Source: Poa pratensis
Lineage: Eukaryota > Streptophyta > Magnoliopsida > Poales > Poaceae
NCBI GenBank assembly: GCA_947311845.1
Contig: CAMZMU010000111.1
Location: 28,240,084 to 28,304,083, forward strand
Length of the DNA stretch: 64,000 bases
Direction: 5' to 3'
In this document: positions 43,580 through 54,820 of the stretch, piece by piece
Numbering within the stretch: position 1 is the stretch's first letter
Layout: each line of letters opens with the position of its first letter
The notes under the pieces: generated by a model
What the model was told of the DNA's origin: nothing
The model's database searches: none
What the model saw: the letters and a program-made list of their open reading frames with translations, nothing else
Made by a program: the position numbers and the translations under genes

Positions 43580-44819
43580 GCAATCATGTAGAAGGATTTT
43601 AAAATTGTCGAGTGAGAACTGAGAAGCTACTCCCAAAACCAGCAGAGCTGGGTTGCTAAAATTTATTATTAGCATACCCAGTTATAATCTTCAAGCCAGC
43701 TTTCTTCTTCGCACACAAACAACCATTTTTTAAATCTTATCTAATATATCTTTTCTGCGCAATGCTTATTCCTTTGCTTTTGCCATCTGACCTTCATGTC
43801 TGCAATCATTTCTTTCGTCTATGTTCCCTGCCTCAATCAGCAACAATATTTTCAAAATAGGCCGCAATGTATATTACTGTGTGAGCACCTGCCTTCCAGC
43901 TCAGTTTGCTTCTTGAAAGCGATCTCTTTCATCGTGCTGTATTTTAGCTAGCCTTTGAACTTTTGTCTCAGCCTGAATTTGAAGGAAAGATCAAATGGAG
44001 CATAACACATAATTCATGTCAGAGAGTAATTTTTCACCAGATAATTTCCAGCGTAATCCCCAGTTCCCCACATGTTCAATTAAATACAGGAGCGGTGACT
44101 TCATCTACAAATGCTGATCAGGTGACATGATCAAACATGCTCCTTTCTTGCACGGGAGCATCCATGAGATCCCAAAGAGACATAGATCACAGAGTTGACC
44201 AGCAAGCTCATGTAATGCGTCATGAGCTTCAGATTTAATAAATGGCTTTCTTGCCGTGATCACTATTGCTAGTACGGTTAAGTAACTACGTGCAATTGGT
44301 ACAAAATGTCGAAAGCCCTATTGCTAGCACTGACACGCAATGTAACTTCCCCATAGCAATGAACAACGATGTAAGATACAACTCAGAAGTTCCGCTACGT
44401 CGTGTCAGGAAAATCAGAGCTACGCCTCGGGCGGATCGGATCTATGGTACGGGAGGGGCACGATTTGAACGTACCCATCAGCGAGGCCGACTTGGTTTTC
44501 GTAGACAATGGCGGCCATGTTAGCGAGAGGAGCTGCGCCAAGGAGCCTGATGGCGACGCGGGCAGGACGGCGGCCCAAGGTGGCGAGCCCGGCGCCGGCA
44601 GGACGGCGACGTAGGCGTGGGGTAGCGCGAGTAGCGGCGGCGCCTTGACCGTTCGTTGACCCACGCCACATAGGATCGAGTTTGGTGGCAAAAACCCCGC
44701 CCGAAGCAGGTGGGTTATTCTGCATATAGCCCTACCTCTTGTATGTTGATGTTAGTTGTTAACCCGTATGCCATCAGTGAACTCTTAGGAGATGATTATT
44801 TAAGCCATCAAAGTCTCAA
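43580..44819. other. Intergenic, with unassigned open frames at 44395-44725
   Basis: 43580-44390 shows nothing recognisable. 44395-44725 is GC-rich with frames open on both strands (for example 44395-44691 minus and 44402-44614 plus). The plus frame has codon-like composition (HDLNVPISEADLVFVDNGG) but matches no family I know. Confidence 0.35.
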
Positions 44820-45892
44820 AATGTGTTAAACTGGTCACTCAAATTCATTTTACGAATATAGCCAGTCAAAATTGTGACAACGGAGATAAGTGAGCATGAC
44901 GTGGCATGCTAACTGGGATGTTCTTTTGCAGAGACAAGTTTGAATGTGTCACCATTCGAACTGTTTCTAACGTATCAGGTGATCAGAAATTGGCGTGTAT
45001 TCTGTCTTCTGTGCGTTTATAGTGAAGTATTCATGTTGGTATGTTTAGCTTAAGCTGGAAGATTCGCTAGAATTGTTGTAGCACTGCAGCTTTCTTTCAA
45101 CGAATTATCAATTAACCTGAGAAACTGATATCTTCTTCATCGGAGTGTGGGGGGGGAACTTGCATTAACACCTGCTGCTACAGATCAGCTCGGCATCCTC
45201 TGATCAATGGCGGGATTCAGATTCACAGCACATACAGTTTCCAAGACCTCTGTAGGGCGTTAGGAATCTGTACCTGGGATGGGCTGAGATGCTGATTGAG
45301 AACAAGAACAGGAGCCAGTCAGAACTTTCTTTGCCAGGAAAGGCCACTTAAATCAACACTTTCACATATGTACGTGCAGTCTGTGTCTTGGCTTGTAAGC
45401 TTTTTTCTGGGTGGGTGGTGTTGCAACAACACTGCATCTTAATTTCCTGGATCGAGAAGAACAGCAGTGCATTTTGCTGCAACAATCTCTTGTTTAAAAG
45501 GGAAAGGGAAGAACAAAAGCTTGACGACGAGTGAACAACTTGTACAATTTGGTGTTTAAGTTATGATAAAATTCACAGCATGTTTACTGAGCGATGTGTG
45601 GGCTCACATGTAGACTTGGTCACTTGGGTGATAAGTCGGTCACGGATAACTCTATCTTTTTTACTTAAGGTCGAATGCAGCACGATCACTGGAAAATCAC
45701 ATTTCCCAGAGAAAAAAAGTAGGATTTTGGCAATTCTGAACTGCCAGACATAAATCTGGGTCGCCTAAAATTGCACATAACTTGGCCTAAAACGCGTAAA
45801 ATGTACGAGTGATGTTTGAAATGAGAATGTTACGATATTGATCTAAATGCTCAGAAAGTTTATCAAGATGTAAGAACATTCTGAACAACTTA
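44820..45892. repeat. Duplicated 3' flank of the subtilase gene, copy 1
   Basis: Alignable with 62020-63372 over long blocks (AAAATTGTGACAAC, CTAACGTATMAGGTGATCAGAA, GAAGTATTCATGTTGG, GCTGCTACAGATCA), with many substitutions and small indels. The duplication therefore extends about 1.1 kb past the subtilase stop codon. A G tract is at about 45148-45155. Confidence 0.8.
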
Positions 45893-46967
45893 TTAAGGCG
45901 ATAGAAGTGTTGAAGCGGCGATCGGACTCCGCACAACATGCTTCCTCGACACCCAGCTCAAGCTTCCCTCTACGTGCACCCAGCTAGAGCTTCCCTCTGT
46001 GTGCTCTCTTCTATCAACTTTTCCGCTCACGGAAACTCTAAACGTTTTCTTCTCGCCAGCCTTGGTGAACATTAGCTTGTCCGGGGTGACCCGTATCTTT
46101 AGTGACTTGGGCGCTTCCACCTTTGCCATGTATGTTGATGTTGCTGGCCCGACGTTGGTCACCGTCCGATTCACGGTGAAGGCCGTCGATGTCAGTGGCA
46201 CCATTATGGTCGGGTAGTTTAGCTGAATGCCCTTGACCTTGGGTAGCTTTGCACATGTCAAGCTCGAGTTATGCATGATGGTTCTCAAGCCGTGGTCGCC
46301 GTAGAGCCAACATATGTAGCCCGCGTAGTCGATGATGTCGAGGTCATACACAAGGCCAGGGTCAGCGGCTCTCGCTGGGCTCACAAGGCCGGAGCCTGTG
46401 GCGTACAGGCTTGCTTTCTCATGCAACTCATCTAGGATAGAGCCACCGGTGCTATTGACGACGTCCGCAGTCGTCAGGATGGCCGACTTGATGGCCGCTG
46501 GCGACCAGCTGGGATGCAAGCTCTTGATAAGGGCTGCGACGCCACTAACATGTGGTGTGGCCATGGATGTGCCAGATATGATGTTGAAAGGCCCCTCTGC
46601 AGACTCTGTTTTGGGCGGCCACGCAGCGAGGATGTTTAGTCCAGGCGCCAATATGTCTGGCTTGAGCACACCAATGGTGTTAAGGCCATCACCTCGGGAA
46701 GAGAACGATGCCACAACAGGGGATGGATGGACACCGAGCAATGTGTTGTTATATGTGAAAGTGGCACCCATGGAGGTGCTCGCCGATGCCTTGATGATTT
46801 CGCCATCAGCCGGGGTCACCTGCACGACACGGGATTTGTAATTCCGAAGAACAGTTGTGTAGCCTTCATAGCAAGAAAGCACTAGACCAGCTGCTCCAGC
46901 GCCCATTATGTGATGGATTTTTGAATAAAAGCTCGGGCCCATTTGATCACAAACCACGATCTTGTAG
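45893..46967 (-). pseudogene. Subtilisin-like serine protease, C-terminal half (copy 1)
   Basis: Plant S8A subtilases are secreted, with signal peptide, I9 prodomain, catalytic D-H-S and a PA insert. This half begins in the PA region (KIVVCDQMGPSF, GAGAAGLVLSCYEGYTTVLR), then VASFSSRGDG, LKPDILAPGLNILAAW, the catalytic Ser motif GTSMATPHVSG, HPSWSPAAIKSA, and the fibronectin-like C-terminal domain (VNRTVTNVGPATSTYMAKVE), stopping at 45893. It is uninterrupted over ~354 codons. The matching N-terminal half is at 51681-52842; a 4.7-kb insertion separates them. Near the end there is a repeated SSWVHVEGSLSWV segment relative to copy 2. Confidence 0.92.
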
Positions 46968-49900
46968 AAAAATTAGGGTTAGGAGCTATTAGGTCTACCC
47001 TCTATTCCTCTGCCTTATCGGTGGTGCCGCTCACAATGCATATTGAGACTAGAGGGTGGGACCTTTATATAGACTCCAAATTCCAGATAACTCAATCTGT
47101 TTCCAGATAGGACTCGTGACTTGTTAAACCAACCACTATCATTAACAGTCATTAACCGAGCCTATTACTGTTAAACAATTAGGTCCCAACACGCATGTGT
47201 GAGTCATGCGCCGAGTTCGAATACAAAATCAAACTCGCAGGCTTTAACAATCCATAGAGCCAATCCTATGGACAACCTGGTATTCCGCTCTATACTGTTC
47301 CCGGGTATTATTCCAGCGTATTAATATACACTGTGTTCCAGTATAGCCGTACCGGCTTCCTTAAGTATATTTCCTTAAGTACAATTCCACATCATTAATT
47401 CCCTATTATTTCCGTGATGCTTCCACACTGAAGTTTAATTCCGGACAATGTAGTAAATATATAAAATGTTGCAAGACACAATTTCCTACATCTCCCACTT
47501 GACTGAAAACATTTTATTTAAGCTCAGTGAATTCCCATGCTATTACATGGTTAGGTTAATTCCTTCCTTCAGTGCACTCACGTTGTATATAAACCTTTGT
47601 GACTTTTGGAGTCAAATTATCACAAAGTAACAGGTTATGATGCACATTTCCACGACCTTAAGTTCACAAAGAAAATTCCTTAGCCATAGACCTTCCTTCA
47701 ATGCTTGATGCATCAAAGTATTCATATTTCATAAAATAACGAGTACTAAATCATATTTCCTTTGCACACCATAAAGACCTACAAAAGTAAATATTAACAC
47801 ATAAATAAAATATATTACCTTTCACCAAGATCACAAATAGCGTCAATATATCCATGTAGTGAAGGTTGAGATCATCAATGAATAATGAGTAATCCATATT
47901 TCCTTGACATTGCGCGACAAGTCCATTAAGTGATTCCAAAAATTTCAATAAGATTCATATTCCGTTTGCTAATAATTCCAGCAAATCGTTTCCGTGCTAA
48001 TCAAAATAGCAACAATTACAACGGCATGGCAAAGTTCAGGTCGCACGAATAATGTCCCACAATAACTGAGGATGACAATTATTCTTCCTTTTTCCTCACG
48101 AGTTTAAATATAATTCCTCGCAGAGTATCATTCCCTTAATCAAAAGGTACATGACAAGTTTGCACTTTTCCATAGAAAAAAGTATCAAAACATTCTCTAT
48201 GTAATTCCACTCCCAAAAGATTGGAAGCTTCAACATACCTTTCATATGAAAGTTAGAACCGAACCAAGCTTCACTTCCATCAATGTGATATTTCAAAAAC
48301 AATAAGAACATAGTTAGCACATGTAGCAATAACACAAAACAATTAACACTAACCTTTATATATGATTGTCTTCCATCATAAATAAAACCATTATCTTCCA
48401 TCATAAATAAATCTATATGACCTGACATACCATTGATGTGAAGCTTGTTCCAAAAAACATGAATTGGTCAATTCAATTAGCAAACATTGTCATTGTTCCC
48501 ACCTCCTCTAAATTCCAGAGTTTACACAAAGTATAACACTTCCTTTGGGTAAATAGTTAAACAATAACAACTACTCTAAATTCCAGAGTTTCCACAAAGT
48601 ATAACATTTCCTTTGTGCAAATAATTAAACAACAACACCTCCTCTAAATTCCAGAGTTTCCACAAAGTATAAATATTTCCTTTGTGTAAAGAATTAAACA
48701 ACAAACTTAGAATTGTAACTTCCACTAAGAATGTTGCATTAAACTTCCTTGTAAATAAATCCAATAACATCCTATAGGCATGCGGTTGTTTGGTAAAATA
48801 ACAAGTTCCCAGACTTTTATTATTCATCATTGAGTTTGTTCCTTCCCGCAATGTTTCCACCCATAGTTAACATTAGCAACAAGTTTAGTATTTTTCTTTC
48901 CTCTAAAATATAGAGTAACTTCCTCAAATAACACACAATAGTAGCCAAGATATGATGGCCCAATTTAATTCCTCCCACTTTTCCTAAGCATGTTAGTGTT
49001 GGGAGTGTAACTTGGTGTTTTCCTTTGAGTTTAACACATATATTTCAGTGTGACTATTAATAAACACACCCTTCATGAGAAAATATCATATTCCTACTTT
49101 CCACCAATTTTCACTTTTCCAGATCAAAAACGAAATACCATTTGATCCACTAGAAATATAAACATTAAAATAAATCTTGGTGTGCTTTGTAGTAAACAAT
49201 GATTCCAATTCCATACTACCAAAATATAAATAGAATACTTCCTTCCAGTTCACAAAATATAAACAGTGACTGTGATAAATAATGACTTACTCAACAAATA
49301 GTAGTATGTAATGCTTTCATAATCCAGTGAATAACCAAGAGTTGTATTCCTCCATTCAACCATGGAGTATATGACATAAGACAACGGTGAATAATTCCAT
49401 GCTCATCACATTAGTTTCAATTAATATTCCTGAAGTGTACTTCCCCCACCAATCAGTTTCAAACCTTGTAATCCTTTGATGAACTGATTTTCCACTTCAG
49501 TATGAGATGTTAATACAACAAAAACCTTCCGACTTGTATTGTCAAAGATATTAATAACCATATCAAGTGAATCATGAAATAAATATATATCCACCTCAAG
49601 TAGGAGTGTCAAAAATACCGTAAATATGTGTTGATAAAGTATCATAATCCTCCCACTAAAGCTTAGAATTCCAGAATTAATAATCCACTAATTTGTTCCT
49701 TGATATGTGACCAAGTCGTAAATGAGATAAAATAATTGAACCTCTAATGGGAGTGTAAAACCAAATACCACAAATGTCACATTAAGATCCATAACTTATA
49801 TCTCCCACTTAAAGTTTATAATTCCAGAATTAACAACTCGTAATTCTGTTTATACAGTATGACCAAGTCGTAAATACCATCAATAATAAATTCCGAGCAT

Positions 49901-51680
49901 GTTTCCTATTACAAGGGTTCCTCCATATGGAGTTATCTTCACCAAATAAACAACTTGTCTACCAACTTCCAATGGATTGTCAAAATAAATGAGACCATTG
50001 TGTTAAATTCATAATGCACTAACCTTCCCGTTGAGCAATGTTCCACTCTTCCTTTTCCAAATAGCATAAATAATCAACAAATTCCGATAGAGAAGTATAA
50101 ATAATTCCTTCTCATCGTAAATAAATATAAGAACAATAATAATAATTTCCTCCATAAACAGAGTTTGATTACACAATTTCCAATTCCAAAGTATATAAAA
50201 TTTATCAATTGTGCCTAAGTGCACCCGTGTATTTTCCTTTGGAATTGTTCACTTGTCAACACATTTATATTGTATTCCATCAAATTATGACGTAGAGATA
50301 AAGACAAACTATGTGTACAAGTAGGCATAAACAAAGATTAATGCAAGTAATAACATTGGACATACCGTGAATAAATATTGATTTCCTTTTCCGTTGGAGT
50401 ATTCCTCATATTCCTCCAAGAATAAGTGATGCCAATTTCAATATATAAACATGCTTCATGTCATCTCGTCGTCGTTACGCCAGAGAATTCCGATGAATTA
50501 TTAAATACTCCGACATATTCCGGAGTATACCAATGAGTGCCAATATATTCCGGTGATAATGTCAATCCCGTAGCAATTAAAAAAAAATTGTAGCAAAAAT
50601 AATAATTAATCCATCTGACAATGAGTTTAATAAATTTCCTGGGAGTGAATTCCAACTTCCTCTAAAGGCGAGTGGTGTCCAATAAAAGAAGTCCACATTT
50701 ACAAAGTATATATATGTCCTCTTCCAGGTTACACAAAATATTCCATGTAGTCTGTGCACTCTCATATATAACAGATAAAGAATCAAATATTGATATACCT
50801 ATGTGGACTAGTCAATTTTCCTAGTCCAAACTCCCAATAGTTTTCCTTTTCCAAACCGTGTAATCAGTGACATCAAGTCTACAACTTCCAAAAAAAATAA
50901 CAGAGAGAAAATATTGTTTGATCCATTGAGAGGAAAAGTGTTACCGCTATGAAGCCTTGGATAAACAAAAAATCACTGTCGTCGACCTTCCTCGATCGTC
51001 GTGTCGAGTGAGATGCATGCTTGCTGTTTGACCTTTCCATGCTACGCACGAACGACAATCGGCGACGATGAATATGGTGCGGTCCTTTCTCGATCAGCGC
51101 GAGCAAGAATTGCTCCAGTGACTTGTGTACTTCAGGGGCTTGTACACGCTTTGAACGACTAGTTCTAGTCTTCCTCGATCCGTGCATGCAAAAAATAAAA
51201 TAATAATAATAATAATAATGAGTCTAGTTTGCTTTCCGGATCGAGTGATTGGCCCCCAACCTGTACGTTACGCATGCAACGCAACTCGATTTCCTGCACG
51301 GAGAGGACCAGCGCAGCGCAGCGACAAGCTGCGCAACTGAGCGGCGACCTTGACGGAGGAGTTTTCAATGGTGGTGGCAGAGTTCGCAGCGGAATCGATC
51401 TGAAGAGCGGATTCCTCGCAGGTGAGCAGAGGCGTCCAAGCAAGACAGATCGGCGCCCGGATCGGTTAGACGGAGCAGAGTTTGCAGCGGAATATGATTA
51501 GGGCAGCTTAATCTTCATCGCACGCAAGAATTGACGAAGCAGCTTCATGTTAAGAATAGCAAGCGAATCTTGCTACTTGCTCCTTTGATTTGATGATCGT
51601 GGCAAGCAGACGTGCCCGGCCCCTTGTCTTCTTCCGATCCACGTGCGGGCATCATCCCAACACACGGTGCAACGACAACA
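46968..51680. mobile_element. Unclassified 4.7-kb insertion splitting the subtilase gene
   Basis: Subtilase codons end at about 46967 and resume at about 51690. The insert is AT-rich (47200-50900), with very frequent ATTCC motifs and no coding domain on either strand. In minus orientation its left end (46968-47190) looks like an LTR U3/R: TGTTGGGACC near 47190, CTATATAAAGG near 47073-47083, CTAACCCTA and an end near TTTTTCTACA. The right end (50900-51665) is GC-richer, leader-like, with a direct repeat ATTCCGCTGCRAACTCTGC (about 51380-51400 and 51478-51498). I found no matching LTR pair, PBS or duplication, so the class is open (a LARD-like element is possible). Confidence 0.6.
48505..48712. 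repeat. Three ~69-bp tandem repeats
   Basis: Units contain CTCTAAATTCCAGAGTTT, CCACAAAGTATAA and TTTCCTTTG, then an AATTAAACAACAAC stretch. They lie inside the insertion. A fourth partial unit may follow towards 48900. Confidence 0.75.
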
Positions 51681-52842
51681 AATCACGACACTGTTATCAT
51701 CATTGTCATAGTTGCAGTCTTGCCGTTTCTTTTCATAGTGGAGAGGGTGGAGATTTGAGCTCGACTCCGCCACCTGGGTAAGCCCTTCTCCATCGATACG
51801 CTCGCCATTTGCGAGATGAATGGAAGCGCGGAAGCTTCGGTCCACGGAGCCGGCAGCAACTGTGAGTAGCCATGGCGCATCGTTGGTGACTGTACCGAAT
51901 ATAGGGCCATCGTTGCCAGCTGCACAAACCACAATGATGCCTCTAGATACTGCGCTAAAAGCGCCGATGGCCATGGGGTTATAATCAAAACTTACGCTTG
52001 GACTGCCGATTGAGATCGAGAGCACGTCCACCCCATCCTTGATGGCCGCGTCAATTCCGGCAAGGATCACTCGTCACATCCAGAAACATAGCACACCTTG
52101 TACATAGCAATGTGGGCGCCTGCAGCAATTCCAGCTGCGATGCCTGCTCCGAGACCATGGTATGACGCACCAGTGACAAAGTTCCCAGCTGCCATGGATG
52201 ATGTGTGCGTCCCGTGCCCCACTTCATCGCCAGAGTCTTCGCCTCTAACGAGTGACTGGGCACCGATGAGCTTGTTGTTGCACCGAGCCGCCTTGCACGA
52301 GCCCTTCCACTTTGCCGGCGGCGGTGGGATGTCGTGATCGTCGAATGATGGGTGTGGTGCATAGATGCCGGAGTCAAGCAACCCGACAATGACTCCCTTC
52401 CCATAGCCAGCGTCACTCCAGAACCCGGTACCGTTCCGAAGCCCAAGAAACTCCGGTGTGTGTGTGGTCAGGAGTTGTAGCCTCCGGTCCGGAAATGCGC
52501 GGATGAATCCTGGCTTCTTGGCAACAGTATCAAGCTCCCCATCAGCAAGCCTTGCGGCAAAGCCATTGAACACCTCGGTGTAGGAGTGGTTAAGGCGTGG
52601 CTCGCCTGATTCGGCAATATGCGAGCTCGGCAAGAAAGACTCGTACCACCGGCCGTATTCATCTTCACCGACATTCGAGGCGGCGGCTCGACGAGCACAA
52701 TATAAGTATCATAGGCAGAGGTTTTTGTGGCATCCTCCTCATGTACCCTTGCAGGAGCTGGATTCACAAAGCAGAGTATGGTAGTAGGAGAGAAGGTGGC
52801 GAGCAAGAGAAGCGATAGTAAGAGATTGGCCAGCGATGCCAT
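51681..52842 (-). pseudogene. Subtilisin-like serine protease, N-terminal half (copy 1)
   Basis: Start at 52842 with a clear signal peptide (MASLANLLLSLLLLATF) and the beginning of the I9 inhibitor domain (YDTYIVLVEPPP). One base is missing near 52665-52670, after which the frame continues as SYTEVFNGFAARL. Then come the catalytic Asp (GVIVGLLDSGIYAPHPSF) and the catalytic His (VGHGTHTSSMAAGN). A second break near 52068-52073 (GCDE, then a stop) is followed by ILAGIDAAIKDGVDVLSISI, the oxyanion-hole Asn in CAAGNDGP, and ERIDGEGLTQV. Sequence ends in DCNYDNDDNSV, where the insertion starts. Two frameshifts plus the insertion mean no functional protease. Confidence 0.92.
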
Positions 52843-54372
52843 TGTACAATACCTAGCTAGGCAAGGAAACAAGATGATGGTGATGGTGATGCAATGGCCA
52901 ACAATGGGGGTTCTTAATTTATACACGTCCCACGAATGATATGGTGTTATCTCTGCCGAATAAATAAATAATGAGACTATGTGACCTTTCCATATCTGGA
53001 GTAATTAATATGGTTAATTAGGCTAAGATATGTGCATGTTGGTGTCTTGGTGCAGTATAATCTTATAAATGTAGTAGTAGTGCATATGTTAAATACAAAA
53101 TCTAGAAGCTATCAATACACACATCCTGCTAACAGGCATGTGTCTATTATCTTTACAAATGGATGTACTTGCATGTTTTTTATTTTATTTTTGAAGATGT
53201 ACTTGCATGCCTTGGTGGAGTATGATCTTTCTAATGTACTATTAATGTGCATAGTGATAAGAAATATCGATGCTATTCATACGCATATCTGGCTAGATAT
53301 GCATGTGCTATTTCTCTTTACAAATTGCTATACTTTGTTTTGGTGGAGCATGATTTTTCTAAAATTTCCTCGACAACTATATTCTTCTTAATTAATGAGA
53401 TGAGGCAAATATTTTGCCTCTATTTTAAAAAACATATACTCCCTCCGTCCCTTAAGATAAGGCATATATTTTTATTCAAAAGTTAACATAGTATAATTTT
53501 GACGAATCTTAAAGAGAAAAATATGAACATTTCGTATTCCAAATCAATATGAATAGAGTCACCATAGAATATATTTTTGTAGTACATTAATTAAATTTTA
53601 TAAATATTCATAACACTATATTGACTAAAATATACATCTTACTTTTTAGTACTATTAATACACTAGGTGATAAGTGATAAATGTGCAAGTGTATTTTATA
53701 TATTATTTTTTGAATTTAAGTGTATTTTATATTTACATACGGTTATACTTGCACTCTTGGAGTAGTAGTATATACTCGCTCCGTTCACTAATATAAGGCA
53801 TTGGACGCATCATTTTTATTTTCTTAATTCAAATATATTTAGACTTATTTTATACATAGATTCACTCATTTTAGTATGTATATAGTCAAAATTGAAAGGG
53901 GGACAGTGGACCCATCATTTCAATTTTCTTAATTCAAATGTATTTAGACTTACTGAGCGTGCTTATTAGATTGAAAAACTTAGGAAAATAATGTGTGTTT
54001 GAGTGAGATAAATGAGGCGGCAGATAGCATCATCGCAAGTAGAAGTGGTTGTCTGAACATGCTAATACTTTCAATACACCTTCTCTTCTGACTTGTGACA
54101 CGACAGGTCTGCATAACATAAGGTAAGCGTTCAGGAGGTGTCTAGTACAGAATGACAGCGCTACAAATACACGCCGATCAATACAGAACAGCTGCTGAAC
54201 ATACGTACAATTTCAACGAATTGAGAGAAGTAGTGTCACAAGGTAATGATGAATACAACAACAATTCTCAAACCAGAAGGTTTGTGTCCTAGCTGGTCCT
54301 TCGCTCTGCTGAGCTGCTGCTTGTGGCCACGGATGCAGAAAAATCATGTAGATAAATGCATGTTAGGAGGAG
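52843..54372. other. AT-rich spacer with Stowaway-like fragments
   Basis: Upstream of the subtilase start. ACTCCCTCCGTCCCTTAAGATAAGGC begins at about 53440, and CTCGCTCCGTTCACTAATATAAGG at about 53776. Both are the left-end type of grass Stowaway MITEs, but I could not confirm the right ends. A direct repeat (TTTCTTAATTCAAATRTATTTAGACTTA) occurs at about 53820 and 53927. No gene. Confidence 0.5.
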
Positions 54373-54720
54373 CTATTCTGGAGCTGGACTATTATCCTGG
54401 ATTGCAAGCATCTTCCCACCTGGCTTCCGTGCTTCGCCCTCAGGCCATATAAGCTTTGGAGGCAAATATTTGATGACTAATGGCTTTCTCGGCAAACTCC
54501 TCCCTGGCTTTCTCGGCATCTTCTCCTGAACTGTAGGTCACACAAATGGACATGCCTGCTGGAGGGCAATCCTGACGGCGTCAATCTCACCATGCGCAAA
54601 ATTGATCCCTCAAATATTGCTTGGTTACTGGAACATCGAGGCCACCAATCACCTGGTGGCATCGGAGATGTCACCTCAGCTATCTTTCTCAGGGGCTTAA
54701 CAGAAACTGGGTCAATAACT
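54373..54720 (-). pseudogene. RBM22/Cwc2-like splicing factor, C-terminal RRM fragment
   Basis: RBM22-type proteins (CCCH finger plus RRM) bind U6 snRNA in the spliceosome. An acceptor site (TTCTCTGCAG) precedes 54720, and the exon reads DPVSVKPLRKIAEVTSPMPP. After frame changes it continues GGLDVPVTKQYLRDQFCA, HGEIDAVRIALQQACPFV, TYSSGEDAEKAREEFAEKA and VIKYLPPKLIWPEGEAR, ending with a stop at 54373-54375. The blocks align in order with the linker and RRM of plant RBM22 homologues, but at least three frame changes are needed and the sequence between MPP and GGLD is shortened. No CCCH exons were seen upstream, so it is a decayed fragment. Confidence 0.65.
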
Positions 54721-54820
54721 CTGCAGAGAAGAAGCACGTGTGAGATTATAGTGAAGTGCGGAGCCGATGAAGACTACAATGGACTATAAATAGCTATAAC
54801 TAGTTCTGATTTCTCCAACG

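Noticed and set aside
44395..44725. 100-codon frames on both strands
   Set aside because: GC-driven, no family recognised, no start or splice context; recorded only as unassigned.
46968..51680. Search for an LTR pair in the subtilase insertion (TGTTGGGA at about 47190 and about 51665)
   Set aside because: The two sites share only eight bases; following sequence differs completely, so they are not an LTR pair.
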